A DNA stretch of 64,000 nt from the IMG/VR virus record IMGVR_UViG_3300032061_000001, positions 1 through 64,000 of that record; one strand, 5' to 3'. Position 1 is the stretch's first letter. Every line of letters begins with the position of its first letter. Positions 8,229-16,133 of the stretch are shown here, one piece after another. The stretch comes from a virus. Position numbers and translations under genes: made by a program. The notes below the pieces were generated by a model. The model had not been told where the DNA came from, searched no databases, and was given only the letters and a program-made list of their open reading frames with translations.

Positions 8229-8694
8229 CCCCCTTATAAAGTTCTAATAATGGCGGCATATTGCCAGTTTCATATGCTTTTTCAATTTGTGGTTGAATAA
8301 AGTCACTTACTATTTGCCCATTGGGAAGAACGATATTCATTCCAAATTCATGTTCGAAAGAAGCCAATCCTATTTCGACCGCTTCCAGTTTCGCCTTGAT
8401 GTTCAGGGCAAGCGCTCTCCATTTTTGTTTTACAGATTGATCATAAGCATCTTGGCTTGATTTATCTGCCCTCTTTCTGCCAGTTTCCGTTTTTGTGAAT
8501 TCCGGAGACTTTCTATCGGGCATGGGTAGCAAGAACCTTATATGCTTATTTTTCATTTGAAATGCGATCATAGCGCTCTTTTCCTGCCAACCATATAAGA
8601 ATCCGGTGGCCCCATATTTTTGAAGAATAGATTCGATTTCCGAACGAGATCTATCGCTGGTAACATTCGTATTTACTGCATATTTTCCAGGCAT
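8218..8694 (-). CDS. Conserved phage protein of unknown function
   Basis: 158 aa. The pattern NTNVTSDRSRSEIESILQKYGA followed by a GW-x-x-x-SA-x-I-x-F and IRFLLPMPD is one I recognise as recurrent in phages of Proteobacteria with no assigned role; the C-terminal half is helical with a basic RKRADKSSQ linker. Coupled to the membrane-protein gene upstream through TAATG. Confidence 0.65.
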   Translation of the reverse strand: MPGKYAVNTNVTSDRSRSEIESILQKYGATGFLYGWQEKSAMIAFQMKNKHIRFLLPMPDRKSPEFTKTETGRKRADKSSQDAYDQSVKQKWRALALNIKAKLEAVEIGLASFEHEFGMNIVLPNGQIVSDFIQPQIEKAYETGNMPPLLELYKGDDV

Positions 8695-8942
8695 TATTCC
8701 CCTTTTGATACGGCTAATCCGGCAATGATAAATCCTACCATCACATTCAGAAAATACAACCCGGCAAAGATCATGGCCGCAATGAAACCAAGATGAAATT
8801 CAGGCGATGATTGTTCGAATAATGCCGATATCTGTTTGGAGTTCTGCCATGCCGAAATGATCATCATTCCGAAAACGACAGATATTGTCGCTAAAATGAA
8901 AAGGACAATTCCCTTTGCTGCTTGTTTTAATCCATTTGTCAT
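8694..8942 (-). CDS. Small two-helix membrane protein
   Basis: 82 aa with two predicted membrane segments, about residues 10-30 and 52-77, joined by a ~20-residue polar loop. Short cytoplasmic tails. The architecture is compatible with an accessory inner-membrane protein or a holin-like protein, but it is far from the lytic transglycosylase, so I leave it unassigned. ATGA overlap with the radical SAM gene upstream. Confidence 0.65.
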   Translation of the reverse strand: MTNGLKQAAKGIVLFILATISVVFGMMIISAWQNSKQISALFEQSSPEFHLGFIAAMIFAGLYFLNVMVGFIIAGLAVSKGE

Positions 8943-9727
8943 TTATCTTCTCCCGGTTTGGTTAATAGATCAATCCCTACAACTTTCTTGATAGATTCTT
9001 TCCATTTTATTAATGGATCATCTTTAAATCGTTCATAAAGAGCTTTTATATTGCTGTCAGTCTGGCAATCAAGGACGAATTCAAGTCGGTCCCAATCTTT
9101 GAAACCGGGATTATTTATCTTGATCCGCTGTGTCGGGAAATTCATCTTCCCGAGCCAGATTGAATCGGTAACCCAATTCCGGCAATCTTCAACGACCATA
9201 TCGATATGATCATCCAGCATAGGTTCGCATGAAATACTTGTTTCAAAACCTAACCCCGCAGCCAATTTTAGGCACCGAATCCGCTCAGAATAATTGGGCG
9301 CATTCGGTTCCCAAAAGCTTAAAACCTCATCGTTGGAAGATCCGATTGAAAATCTGAATAATATTTTGTCTTTATAGTGTCTAAAGGTATAACAAATCTC
9401 ATCAATAACTTCAATTTCCGGCTTCGAAACAATCAGAATTCTATTCCCGGGATAGATCAGTTTCCATAAGTGTTCAATTATTTCTGAAAGGAATTCTTTA
9501 TGGAGATCATGAGTTGTCGGGAACATGATTGTTCCCTTTCGTTTTCCGATCTTTTTTCCAAGGGCCTTATTATTTAAAAAGGGATGCCCCCAATTTTCAA
9601 TGTCTATTTTCTTATGTCTTATAGACATCGATTTTGCATAGCAATATAGACAGGAGTTGCGGCATCCTAACTGAATATTAGAATTGGATCCGGCCCATTC
9701 TTTGGTACCGAATATTTTATTTGCCAT
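8939..9727 (-). CDS. Radical SAM enzyme, spore-photoproduct-lyase-like
   Basis: 262 aa. Cys22, Cys26 and Cys29 in GCRNSCLYCYA give the CxxxCxxC cluster motif that binds the 4Fe-4S and S-adenosylmethionine. Then follow an HPFLN stretch, MFPTTHDLH, LIVSKPEI near residue 100 and TSISCEPMLD, typical strands of the TIM-barrel in SPL-like and phage Gp37/Gp68-like radical SAM proteins. No photolyase- or queuosine-specific domain is fused. Plausible roles are DNA repair or base modification, but the substrate cannot be told from sequence. No accessory activase is seen nearby. Confidence 0.75.
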   Translation of the reverse strand: MANKIFGTKEWAGSNSNIQLGCRNSCLYCYAKSMSIRHKKIDIENWGHPFLNNKALGKKIGKRKGTIMFPTTHDLHKEFLSEIIEHLWKLIYPGNRILIVSKPEIEVIDEICYTFRHYKDKILFRFSIGSSNDEVLSFWEPNAPNYSERIRCLKLAAGLGFETSISCEPMLDDHIDMVVEDCRNWVTDSIWLGKMNFPTQRIKINNPGFKDWDRLEFVLDCQTDSNIKALYERFKDDPLIKWKESIKKVVGIDLLTKPGEDK

Positions 9728-9977
9728 CTTTAATCCATCCTAAATAACCATTCACATTGATTGAAAGATCTCCATTTTTGAGATACTTCCTCGTAGCTTG
9801 ATTGTATATTCGATTGTGAACAATTTTACCAATGATCCTATTGCTTAATATACTACTTTTCGAATATAGACCGACACTGCAAAAGAAACCAAATTGAGAT
9901 TTATTATCTACCATATATTCAACTTGAATTGAATACCAGAATCTTCTTCCTGTTTTAAGGCATAGCCATCTGATCAT
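9717..9977 (-). CDS. Small basic phage protein, unknown function
   Basis: 86 aa, ribosome site AAAGGATAAAT, overlapping the radical SAM gene by 11 bases. Basic and aromatic, mostly beta, with no recognisable motif. The co-occurrence with the radical SAM gene through overlap suggests co-expression only. Confidence 0.55.
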   Translation of the reverse strand: MIRWLCLKTGRRFWYSIQVEYMVDNKSQFGFFCSVGLYSKSSILSNRIIGKIVHNRIYNQATRKYLKNGDLSINVNGYLGWIKDGK

Positions 9978-9979
9978 AT

Positions 9980-11065
9980 TTATCCTTTAATTTGTAGATA
10001 AGCCTGTTCCCTATCGCATTGGTAATTGACGTCTTCAATCAGCTGGGGAATCTTAAATTCCATCAACCGTTTTACACCCGGGATAATCACATCAACCAAA
10101 ACATCTACATTCTTCGTTATTTCTAGTGTTGTTTGGAAGTTTTTTGCCATGCGATCCGATAGTTCTTGTGCATTTTTCAGATCCTGGATCTCTTTTTCTT
10201 TCTTTGAGAGATACCCATTAGTACCGGTATACTCATCCAGCAATTTGTTTATATCGGACTTTTGCATGGATATTCTATGGAAGCTTTTATTAAGTTCAAT
10301 GATGGCATTTGTTATTTTTTCTTTAATTGCAGTCGTATCCCCGAATAAATGCTCATATTGTCTAAGCTTTTCCAGATCATCGTTGTGAAGTCTGATCTGT
10401 TTTTCGATGCGATCTTTGGTAGAATCGAGACGCGAATTGATCTTCTTGATGGTTTCGGTATATGCAGTTTTGAGGTAAAGGAGTTTGTCTGATTCGGTAA
10501 TCATCTTATTATTTTTTTTGTTGAAATGTTCTTTTATGGTCCGTATCGATATCCAAGTTACCCATCCTAAAAAAATGGACAAACTAATAGGGAATAATAA
10601 ATACGAAACGATACCTTCCATATATTTTAATGCAACAAACATGGCGACCGGAGAAATTGCTAATACGGATATATCATCATAGCTGATGTTTATTTGGAAT
10701 GACTTTGATTTCTTCAGCCATTTCTCATATGACTCTTTTATTTTTGATTCAATGCCGGCTGCATCTGAACATTCCATGATGAGTTCATCAAATGATTCGA
10801 TTTGATTTTCCATTTTTAATTTGGGTTGTTTATCGTCCAATGAATAATGTGTTCCATACGAAGAAAATCCTCTATATTTCCCATTAGATTTTACAATCGT
10901 TTCCTCCGAACTTTTTAGGCCATATGAATAATTACATAAGTTATTGTCATATGGACTACGCGTTTTACACCAACAATGCTCACAATCATAAATAGACCGC
11001 GAGCATGAATGACATGATGCATGGTAAATAACTTCTTGACGCGGATATCCATTATTATAAGCCAT
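9980..11065 (-). CDS. Zinc-binding, membrane-anchored coiled-coil protein
   Basis: 361 aa, ribosome site AAAAGGAGTAAATAA. Order: a cysteine-rich N-terminus (Cys18, 21, 28, 31, 33, 44) likely binding zinc; a linker; two hydrophobic segments about residues 131-149 and 152-172; then a long helical coiled-coil region to the C-terminus. This resembles a membrane-tethered structural or signalling protein. It is the first gene behind the promoter at 11095 and faces the ubiquitin-like gene across the divergent region. Function unknown. Confidence 0.6.
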   Translation of the reverse strand: MAYNNGYPRQEVIYHASCHSCSRSIYDCEHCWCKTRSPYDNNLCNYSYGLKSSEETIVKSNGKYRGFSSYGTHYSLDDKQPKLKMENQIESFDELIMECSDAAGIESKIKESYEKWLKKSKSFQINISYDDISVLAISPVAMFVALKYMEGIVSYLLFPISLSIFLGWVTWISIRTIKEHFNKKNNKMITESDKLLYLKTAYTETIKKINSRLDSTKDRIEKQIRLHNDDLEKLRQYEHLFGDTTAIKEKITNAIIELNKSFHRISMQKSDINKLLDEYTGTNGYLSKKEKEIQDLKNAQELSDRMAKNFQTTLEITKNVDVLVDVIIPGVKRLMEFKIPQLIEDVNYQCDREQAYLQIKG

Positions 11066-11094
11066 TTATTTACTCCTTTTAATCGTTTCTCTTT

Positions 11095-11123
11095 TTTATA
11101 CTTTATTAACTTATAGCTGTCAA
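11095..11123 (-). promoter_or_regulatory. Sigma70-type promoter for the coiled-coil membrane protein operon
   Basis: Minus strand TTGACA (11118-11123), 17-bp spacer including TATAAG and AATAAAG, TATAAA (11095-11100), 30 bases before the ATG at 11065. Confidence 0.7.
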
Positions 11124-11379
11124 TCTTTTTCTTCTCTTAAAAATATAAATTAAAAATGGCATCAATTAAGACTGCAAGATAACTATTTATAGCTTCCTAT
11201 GGGTTTATTGATGAAATCTAATTATTAGCTAATAGTTAGCCAATAATAAACTAATTATTAAAATATGATCTTGACTATCTTAGCCGCGCCGTCATTAGCA
11301 TTGCGTCGTTAGATCAATTTACTTTTCTTCTACTTCGAACCTATAAAAGCTTTTAATATAACTAGATTTCCTTTTCCGC
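11124..11379. other. Divergent intergenic region without genes
   Basis: About 260 bases between the two divergent promoters. No open frame of note. It contains the phased 11-bp repeats at 11214-11257 and a short GC-richer patch near 11282-11310 (GCCGCGCCGTC) that differs from its AT-rich surroundings. Confidence 0.6.
11214..11257. repeat. Phased 11-bp repeat array A
   Basis: Four tandem 11-base units: AAATCTAATTA, TTAGCTAATAG, TTAGCCAATAA and TAAACTAATTA. The consensus TTAGCTAATTA contains the palindrome TTAGCTAA. A related array lies at 21325. The one-helical-turn period suggests protein binding along one DNA face (iteron-like origin or operator). Confidence 0.65.
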
Positions 11380-11408
11380 TTGATATTCTTTTGCAATATC
11401 TTTACGAT
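11380..11408 (+). promoter_or_regulatory. Promoter for the ubiquitin-like gene
   Basis: Plus strand TTGATA (11380-11385), 17-bp spacer, TACGAT (11403-11408), 31 bases before the ATG at 11439. Confidence 0.5.
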
Positions 11409-11438
11409 AATATCTAAACAACCTAAATAGGAGACAAA

Positions 11439-12182
11439 ATGAGCATATTTAAACGATTTATGGCATGGTTTAGAAATGAAACTAAGGTTGCGCAGCTTGA
11501 AACTAAACTAATCAATTTGCAAACGAAAACAAATGAGGATTATGCGGTATTTCATAAAAAAGTTAATTCTTTGGAAATGGATCTGGAAGAAAAAATCAAG
11601 GCTACCAAAAAGGCTGGAGAAAATACGGATCATGGAATTGACATTTGGACAAAAGAATTCAGGAAAGAATTCGAAAAACTAAGAGAGCGGATTGGTAAAA
11701 ATGAACTTATGCATGTCGAAGTCAATAAGAGCGCCCAAGATACATATGCTCGTTCGATGGCATCAATAACGGCTCAAGTATCTTCTTTTTCTCAATATGC
11801 GCTGGAATTAATAGAGCGAATAGTTAGCGCTAAATATTCACCGGTTTCCGAACAACAGGCAAATCTTGAATTTGGGAAGGAAGACGATAAAGCGGATTAT
11901 GGGGAAGTTGATGCATTTTTAGATGAATTAGCCAACGCAGAAGATGATGATACTCCCCCTATGTTTAGAATTAAAATAAACGGTGAACAGAACACTTGGA
12001 TCGGTAAAAAGATATTCTACGATGACATCGTTCAAAATGTTTTCGGACCTTCCTGGGAACAAAACAACGTTAAATACTCAGTATTCTGGAAGGATGCAAA
12101 GAAAGCACATAGTAGCGAGATCTTTAAGGGAGAATCAGTAAGCGTGAAAGATGGTCTTGAATTTTTCGTGTTGCTGAGATAG
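11439..12182 (+). CDS. Coiled-coil protein with C-terminal ubiquitin-like domain
   Basis: 247 aa, ribosome site AATAGGAGACAAA. Residues 1-15 are an amphipathic helix, ~16-130 a long coiled coil, ~135-172 an acidic linker (EDDKADYGEVD, AEDDDT). Residues 175-247 match the pattern of the bacterial multi-ubiquitin domain: FRIKINGEQ, a W-x-G-KKIFYDDIVQ strand-helix, VKYSVFW, then the highly typical FKGESVSVKDGLEFFV ending, close to the family string G-E-S-V-x-V-K-D-G. The protein ends in LLR without a Gly-Gly tail, so conjugation would need another mechanism or does not occur. No E1, E2 or JAB gene is in the window. Possible roles: ubiquitin mimic or interference with host ubiquitin-like defence systems (inference). 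Confidence 0.7.
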   Translation: MSIFKRFMAWFRNETKVAQLETKLINLQTKTNEDYAVFHKKVNSLEMDLEEKIKATKKAGENTDHGIDIWTKEFRKEFEKLRERIGKNELMHVEVNKSAQDTYARSMASITAQVSSFSQYALELIERIVSAKYSPVSEQQANLEFGKEDDKADYGEVDAFLDELANAEDDDTPPMFRIKINGEQNTWIGKKIFYDDIVQNVFGPSWEQNNVKYSVFWKDAKKAHSSEIFKGESVSVKDGLEFFVLLR

Positions 12183-12222
12183 TAACTGGCGGCTAAGATG
12201 TTTAATATCTTGTGGAGGGAAT

Positions 12223-12579
12223 ATGGCAGACGTTAAAAGCATCGCTCTGGTGATCTTGAGAAAAAGAAGAATGGACGTTAATACTGATACCATTGATGAG
12301 ATGATTACCGAACTTGAATCATGCATGAAAGGAAGGAAGGTGCAGATCCTTTTGATCCTGGAGAAAGAAATCAGGTTGACAGCTCAAGAGTTGGCCAATG
12401 CAATGAAGATTCTTGATACTAACCTGGCTGTTTTAACCAACCGTCTAAAAAGGAATCTATTGATCGATAAATATGATGAATCGGATTTCAAATCAGGGGA
12501 TGACCCGATTAATTTGAAACCGATTTATCATTCAATTACCGATCTCGGAAGGCAGCTGATCACCGATTTAGGGAAATAG
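12223..12579 (+). CDS. Winged-helix DNA-binding protein
   Basis: 118 aa, ribosome site GGAGGGAAT. Residues ~38-115 fit a MarR/HxlR-like winged helix: ILLILEKEIRLTAQELANAM (helix-turn-helix start), DTNLAVLTNRLKRNLLI (recognition helix) and a wing ending in YHSITDLGRQLI. It follows the ubiquitin-like gene after 40 bases in the same direction, so it probably regulates that operon or shares its expression. Confidence 0.65.
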   Translation: MADVKSIALVILRKRRMDVNTDTIDEMITELESCMKGRKVQILLILEKEIRLTAQELANAMKILDTNLAVLTNRLKRNLLIDKYDESDFKSGDDPINLKPIYHSITDLGRQLITDLGK

Positions 12580-12584
12580 ACGCC

Positions 12585-12893
12585 TTATTTTACGATAACC
12601 TTCTTTATCTCTTCTTTGGAGAATTTCCTTATTTCATCCGGGGTTGGTAGATGAATATAGAATGACTGTTTTGGGGCTATTTTTTCAACCTTCTCGGAAA
12701 GCATATCAATTTGGGATTGGAGATCCGCTTTGGATTTAATTTCTTCAAGCTCCGGTTTCGTCCCAAAATGAAATGCTTTTACCTCATTACCCAATACTTC
12801 CTGAGTGTTCATCACATTCTCAATTTGTTTCAGATAGTCCGCCATTGGTGTGAATTCACCGAATGTACCATTTCTAAACTCTGTCATTCCCAT
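12585..12893 (-). CDS. Small helical phage protein, unknown function
   Basis: 102 aa, ribosome site TAAGGAGGAAAAG. Central coiled-coil-prone helix (residues ~48-73) and a lysine-rich end. It converges with the winged-helix gene with 5 bases between stops; no terminator is visible there. Confidence 0.6.
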   Translation of the reverse strand: MGMTEFRNGTFGEFTPMADYLKQIENVMNTQEVLGNEVKAFHFGTKPELEEIKSKADLQSQIDMLSEKVEKIAPKQSFYIHLPTPDEIRKFSKEEIKKVIVK

Positions 12894-12903
12894 CTTTTCC
12901 TCC

Positions 12904-13161
12904 TTATTGGAATTTTGAACGGACGAGCGCTATTGTTTTTTCCAGTTCTCTTATGATTACTTCTTTTGAAGTTGTTGTGAATCCACCTTTTGTTATTCTA
13001 ATACCAGATTTTTGATGTTTTATTTCTATTTCTGAAATATAAATATCATCCGAATGATCCCGGCAATTATGACATAACCAGTTATCGTTTTGATGGGTCG
13101 ATTTTACTACCGTCCTACAGTTTTTACATTGTATTTCATAGCTCAATTCTTTGCTATTCAT
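12904..13161 (-). CDS. Zinc-ribbon protein
   Basis: 85 aa when started at the ATG at 13161, which has a strong ribosome site (AAAAGGAGACGGAA); a longer frame would overlap the J-domain gene and lacks one. Contains a four-cysteine ribbon: CKNC then CHNC about 18 residues later, with a helical C-terminal part (ELEKTIALVRSKF). Likely a small nucleic-acid or protein-binding factor. Confidence 0.65.
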   Translation of the reverse strand: MNSKELSYEIQCKNCRTVVKSTHQNDNWLCHNCRDHSDDIYISEIEIKHQKSGIRITKGGFTTTSKEVIIRELEKTIALVRSKFQ

Positions 13162-13174
13162 TTCCGTCTCCTTT

Positions 13175-13912
13175 TTAGTATCCAAATGGACCTCCTTTTT
13201 TACCTCTGCCCCGGCCATTTAAAAAATCTTTCATAAGGTCATTAAAGGAAGAGGCATTACCCCTTCCAAATGGATCATATCTATTCAGACCGCCAAGATT
13301 TGGCCATGAATCATCTTTGGGTTTTTCTTTTTCTGCGGGATAATCTTTCTTGATAACGTCAAATGCTTTCTTATGAACCAGCAATTCTAATTCGAGCTGC
13401 TGAAGAGATGTGCTTGATAGTTTTGTTTTAAGCTCTTTTATTTCATCATCGATCGCAAGTTCGAGGTGAACCATTCCCTTTCTTACCTTTTTCTGTTTTA
13501 TCGAATACAATTCTTTGATTCTGGAATTGATATTCTTTATTCGATTCTGCTCTTTTTCTTTCTCGAATTCCAGCTTCTCGATAACATCTCCTAAAGCATC
13601 TTTGGCAATGCAAAACATTTCGTCTACATTACACCTTGTCTTCAGAATTCCTCTGAAAACCTCATTCACTTTGGCATGTGCTCGTTGATCAATATTGACA
13701 TTCGAAGCGATCCCGGTTTCGTCATAAAATGCTCTTTTCTTAGCATCTCCAAGAATCGAATAGGCTTCATTGATAGCTGCCTGTCTTTGTTCGGAATCCT
13801 TTTCCAGGGATTTATCCGGATGGTTTTCTTTGGAAAGAATTCGATAAGCCTTTTTGATCTCTTCTTGGCTTGCCGTTTCTTCTACCCCTAAAGTTTGGTA
13901 ATATGGTTTCAT
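13175..13912 (-). CDS. DnaJ-domain protein
   Basis: 245 aa. A canonical J domain occupies residues 1-66 with the HPD signature at 31-33 (SKENHPDKS), needed to stimulate Hsp70 ATPase. A helical coiled-coil region follows (~85-180), then a G/F-rich end (GRGNASSFND, GRGRGKKGG). The zinc and client-binding domains of full DnaJ are missing. It may recruit the host DnaK to a phage protein or replication complex. Ribosome site AGAGGAGAGAGC; 4-base overlap with the membrane protein gene. Confidence 0.85.
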   Translation of the reverse strand: MKPYYQTLGVEETASQEEIKKAYRILSKENHPDKSLEKDSEQRQAAINEAYSILGDAKKRAFYDETGIASNVNIDQRAHAKVNEVFRGILKTRCNVDEMFCIAKDALGDVIEKLEFEKEKEQNRIKNINSRIKELYSIKQKKVRKGMVHLELAIDDEIKELKTKLSSTSLQQLELELLVHKKAFDVIKKDYPAEKEKPKDDSWPNLGGLNRYDPFGRGNASSFNDLMKDFLNGRGRGKKGGPFGY

Positions 13913-14262
13913 TGAAGCTCTCTCCTCTTACCCACTATTTCTTTTGCCATCTGTCTTGCCCCGCTTAAAACGATTATATGAAAAAGATACGCTCCTCCAA
14001 GCCAAAAATAGCTATTATAAATGAACGAAAAAACAACCCCGATATCAAATGAGATATCAAACCAATTTGGCACAGTAGGATTAATTAACTTATCCGCTAT
14101 CGATTCAATAAAAGATTTTCTGAGAAAAAAAATTGATGTGGCCGCCGTAAACCATCCTATGAACAATGCTACATTCAGATATCCATCTATCTTTTCCCAT
14201 AAGCCATAATAAATCGAAACGGCAAATATGCCATTAAGTAAAAAATATCTAAGCGTTTTCAT
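13909..14262 (-). CDS. Membrane protein, three to four helices
   Basis: 117 aa, ribosome site AAAGGGGACGA. Hydrophobic segments about residues 5-21, 30-47, 70-85 and 87-104. No family recognised. It overlaps the J-domain gene by 4 bases. Confidence 0.6.
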   Translation of the reverse strand: MKTLRYFLLNGIFAVSIYYGLWEKIDGYLNVALFIGWFTAATSIFFLRKSFIESIADKLINPTVPNWFDISFDIGVVFSFIYNSYFWLGGAYLFHIIVLSGARQMAKEIVGKRRELQ

Positions 14263-14280
14263 TCGTCCCCTTTTTAACTG

Positions 14281-14463
14281 TTAAATTGGTACCACTTTAT
14301 AACGTATGAAGGTTGCCGTTATCAGATAACCAAAGGCAATGGAATAGATTATCTCATTATCATCCGGCATTCTCATGATTTTGCCCTTTCTTGTTATAAC
14401 GATGGTCAAGATAAAGAAAGTGAAAGTGACCCAATAGAAATATATTAAGAATAAAGTTCTCAA
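14281..14463 (-). CDS. Small two-helix membrane protein, TTG start
   Basis: 60 aa starting with TTG at 14463, preceded by AGAGGATCCGA. Two hydrophobic stretches, residues ~3-23 and ~39-57. An alternative overlapping frame at 14360-14557 has no ribosome site and is rejected. Function unknown. Confidence 0.45.
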   Translation of the reverse strand: MRTLFLIYFYWVTFTFFILTIVITRKGKIMRMPDDNEIIYSIAFGYLITATFIRYKVVPI

Positions 14464-14478
14464 TCGGATCCTCTTTAG

Positions 14479-14949
14479 CTAATAGCCCTTTGAAGATTGA
14501 ATGGATGGGAATGTTGATCCCCAAAGTTGGTCCGATACTTCCGCAACCGGTTTCCAAAGTTTGGTATGATAGGCGAACGTCTCCGGTCCTAGAACATCGT
14601 TTTCATATTCGGCAACGAAACAATCCACCAGATAATTCCATCTCGCGAAGAAAAATCCTTTGCCATTATGCAGCCCGACGACAATTTCCATTAAAATGGA
14701 TACTTCTTTATTGTCTGGATCCTGGAATTCTTTCCCGGGCTGTTCGTCTTTCAATAATTTCCATGGGCCTTGGATCTTTAGTTTTGATGCTGCGCATTGA
14801 CATTGATTCCATCCGCCATAAAGGATTTCATCGGCTGCTCGTTTGCACATGAAATCAGCTGCATTTGCTTTTTTCATTCTTTCTTCTTCTCGTTTTGCGG
14901 CTTCTTCAACACCTTTGCAGGTACATTTCAGTTTTGGTTCTTTTGCCAT
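14479..14949 (-). CDS. Phage protein of unknown function
   Basis: 156 aa, ribosome site AAGGATAAACA. Several cysteines near the N-terminus (CTCKG, MCKRA, CQC) might bind metal. The middle and end contain aromatic-rich strands (FFFARWNYLVDCF, TKLWKPVAEVSDQLWG). No family recognised. Confidence 0.55.
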   Translation of the reverse strand: MAKEPKLKCTCKGVEEAAKREEERMKKANAADFMCKRAADEILYGGWNQCQCAASKLKIQGPWKLLKDEQPGKEFQDPDNKEVSILMEIVVGLHNGKGFFFARWNYLVDCFVAEYENDVLGPETFAYHTKLWKPVAEVSDQLWGSTFPSIQSSKGY

Positions 14950-14952
14950 TGT

Positions 14953-15267
14953 TTATCCTTGGATTGAGAGTTCGATTCGTGCTTGTTCATTAGCCTCAGC
15001 CAGTTCAGATTTCTTATTAGCAATATGAGCTTTGATCACCGATTCAGCCAAGGAAGGATTCACTTTGAATAATCTATGCCCATTATCGCCCATTGGAATT
15101 CCAAATTCAAAGTCCTTCCTTCTCCCGAATGCATCCGACAATGATGGAGCGTTTTTATCAATGCCGTTCTTCTTCTTTATCTCTTGAAGTTCATTCAAAA
15201 GATTTTCTGCTGTTTCGATTTCTCGATATGCATTCCAAATCTTTGCGGCCGTGTCTCTTGTAATCAT
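14953..15267 (-). CDS. Helical phage protein, unknown function
   Basis: 104 aa, ribosome site AAAGGAGATGGA, ATGA overlap upstream. Two long helices (residues 3-32, 70-100) around a central loop; an anti-parallel helical hairpin is likely. No family recognised. Confidence 0.55.
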   Translation of the reverse strand: MITRDTAAKIWNAYREIETAENLLNELQEIKKKNGIDKNAPSLSDAFGRRKDFEFGIPMGDNGHRLFKVNPSLAESVIKAHIANKKSELAEANEQARIELSIQG

Positions 15268-15938
15268 TCCATCTCCTTTAATGTGTTTTTAAAATTTTCA
15301 ATCTCTTCATCGAGCAAAAGAGCGATCGTGTAGTCGGGAAAATATGCACAATTCCCACTATTGGTATCAACAAAGTTATCCAAAGCTTCTTGCAGTTTAT
15401 CAATTCCGTCAACCTTCCAATCATGCTCAGTACCCAATCTATCTATATCATTTTCATAGATTGCCCATGCATCCTTTGGTTTGATGTATGGCTCAAATTT
15501 GGTAGCCCACACATATTTTGGATATGAATCAAAATCATTTCCGAATTCTTCAAATTGTTCATCGAGATAATCCGATATCTCCGCTTGATAATTGTCTCCA
15601 TCGAAGAATTGGTCTCCTTCCCAATCTGAGAATTTTATCTTCTTGGCTTTCTCAAATCTGGATTTATTATGCCCTAATTCTATCCAATTCCAGACCCGCC
15701 TTTGTTCATCCTCTGTAAAATAAGCATGGTGGCCAGTGACATAAAATCCAGATAGCCCACAGAATAAATTCCCGGTTTTCTTACATCTCAACAACTGTTT
15801 TGACTCGTTTCCGATATTCCTAACTATTACCGGACTCCCATCCTCAAAGAATAGAAAATCATATTGATCTGCCATCCTCTGTTTTAATGTTTCCTGAAGA
15901 TCTTCCGGGATACCGGGTATTTTGAATTCTTTATCCAT
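15264..15938 (-). CDS. Acidic phage protein, unknown function
   Basis: 224 aa, ribosome site TAAAGGAGACGATAA. Rich in Asp/Glu and aromatic residues. Contains FLFFEDGSPVIVRNIG, a beta segment, and repeated DYLDEQFEEFGNDFDSYP-type acidic stretches. An acidic DNA-mimic role is conceivable for such a composition but nothing specific supports it. No family recognised. Confidence 0.55.
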   Translation of the reverse strand: MDKEFKIPGIPEDLQETLKQRMADQYDFLFFEDGSPVIVRNIGNESKQLLRCKKTGNLFCGLSGFYVTGHHAYFTEDEQRRVWNWIELGHNKSRFEKAKKIKFSDWEGDQFFDGDNYQAEISDYLDEQFEEFGNDFDSYPKYVWATKFEPYIKPKDAWAIYENDIDRLGTEHDWKVDGIDKLQEALDNFVDTNSGNCAYFPDYTIALLLDEEIENFKNTLKEME

Positions 15939-15950
15939 TTATCGTCTCCT

Positions 15951-16133
15951 TTATTTGTAGAATGTTTTAAAACCGGATCCTTTCCAAGTTTTTTGATTAT
16001 GCCTCATAGGGCCGATGAGTTTTATTTCTGCTTTTTCGAGATCTTCCTTATCAATCTTCGTTACTTTACCTCCTGCTTTAAAATATTCTTCTTTTGCTTT
16101 TTGGATTTCTTCGTTAGTCAAGGTTAACCTCAT
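15951..16133 (-). CDS. Small phage protein with GGKVTKI motif
   Basis: 60 aa from the ATG at 16133 (a TTG one codon upstream is possible). N-terminal helix followed by AGGKVTKIDKEDLEKAE. The same helix plus GGKxTK arrangement occurs in the protein at 22980-23183, so the two may be related small early proteins. It overlaps the methyltransferase 3' end by 20 bases. Confidence 0.5.
   Translation of the reverse strand: MRLTLTNEEIQKAKEEYFKAGGKVTKIDKEDLEKAEIKLIGPMRHNQKTWKGSGFKTFYK

Noticed and set aside
14360-14557. Open frame of 65 codons in the minus strand overlapping two small genes
   Set aside because: No ribosome site and a composition of the shadow type; the TTG-started frame at 14281-14463 fits better.
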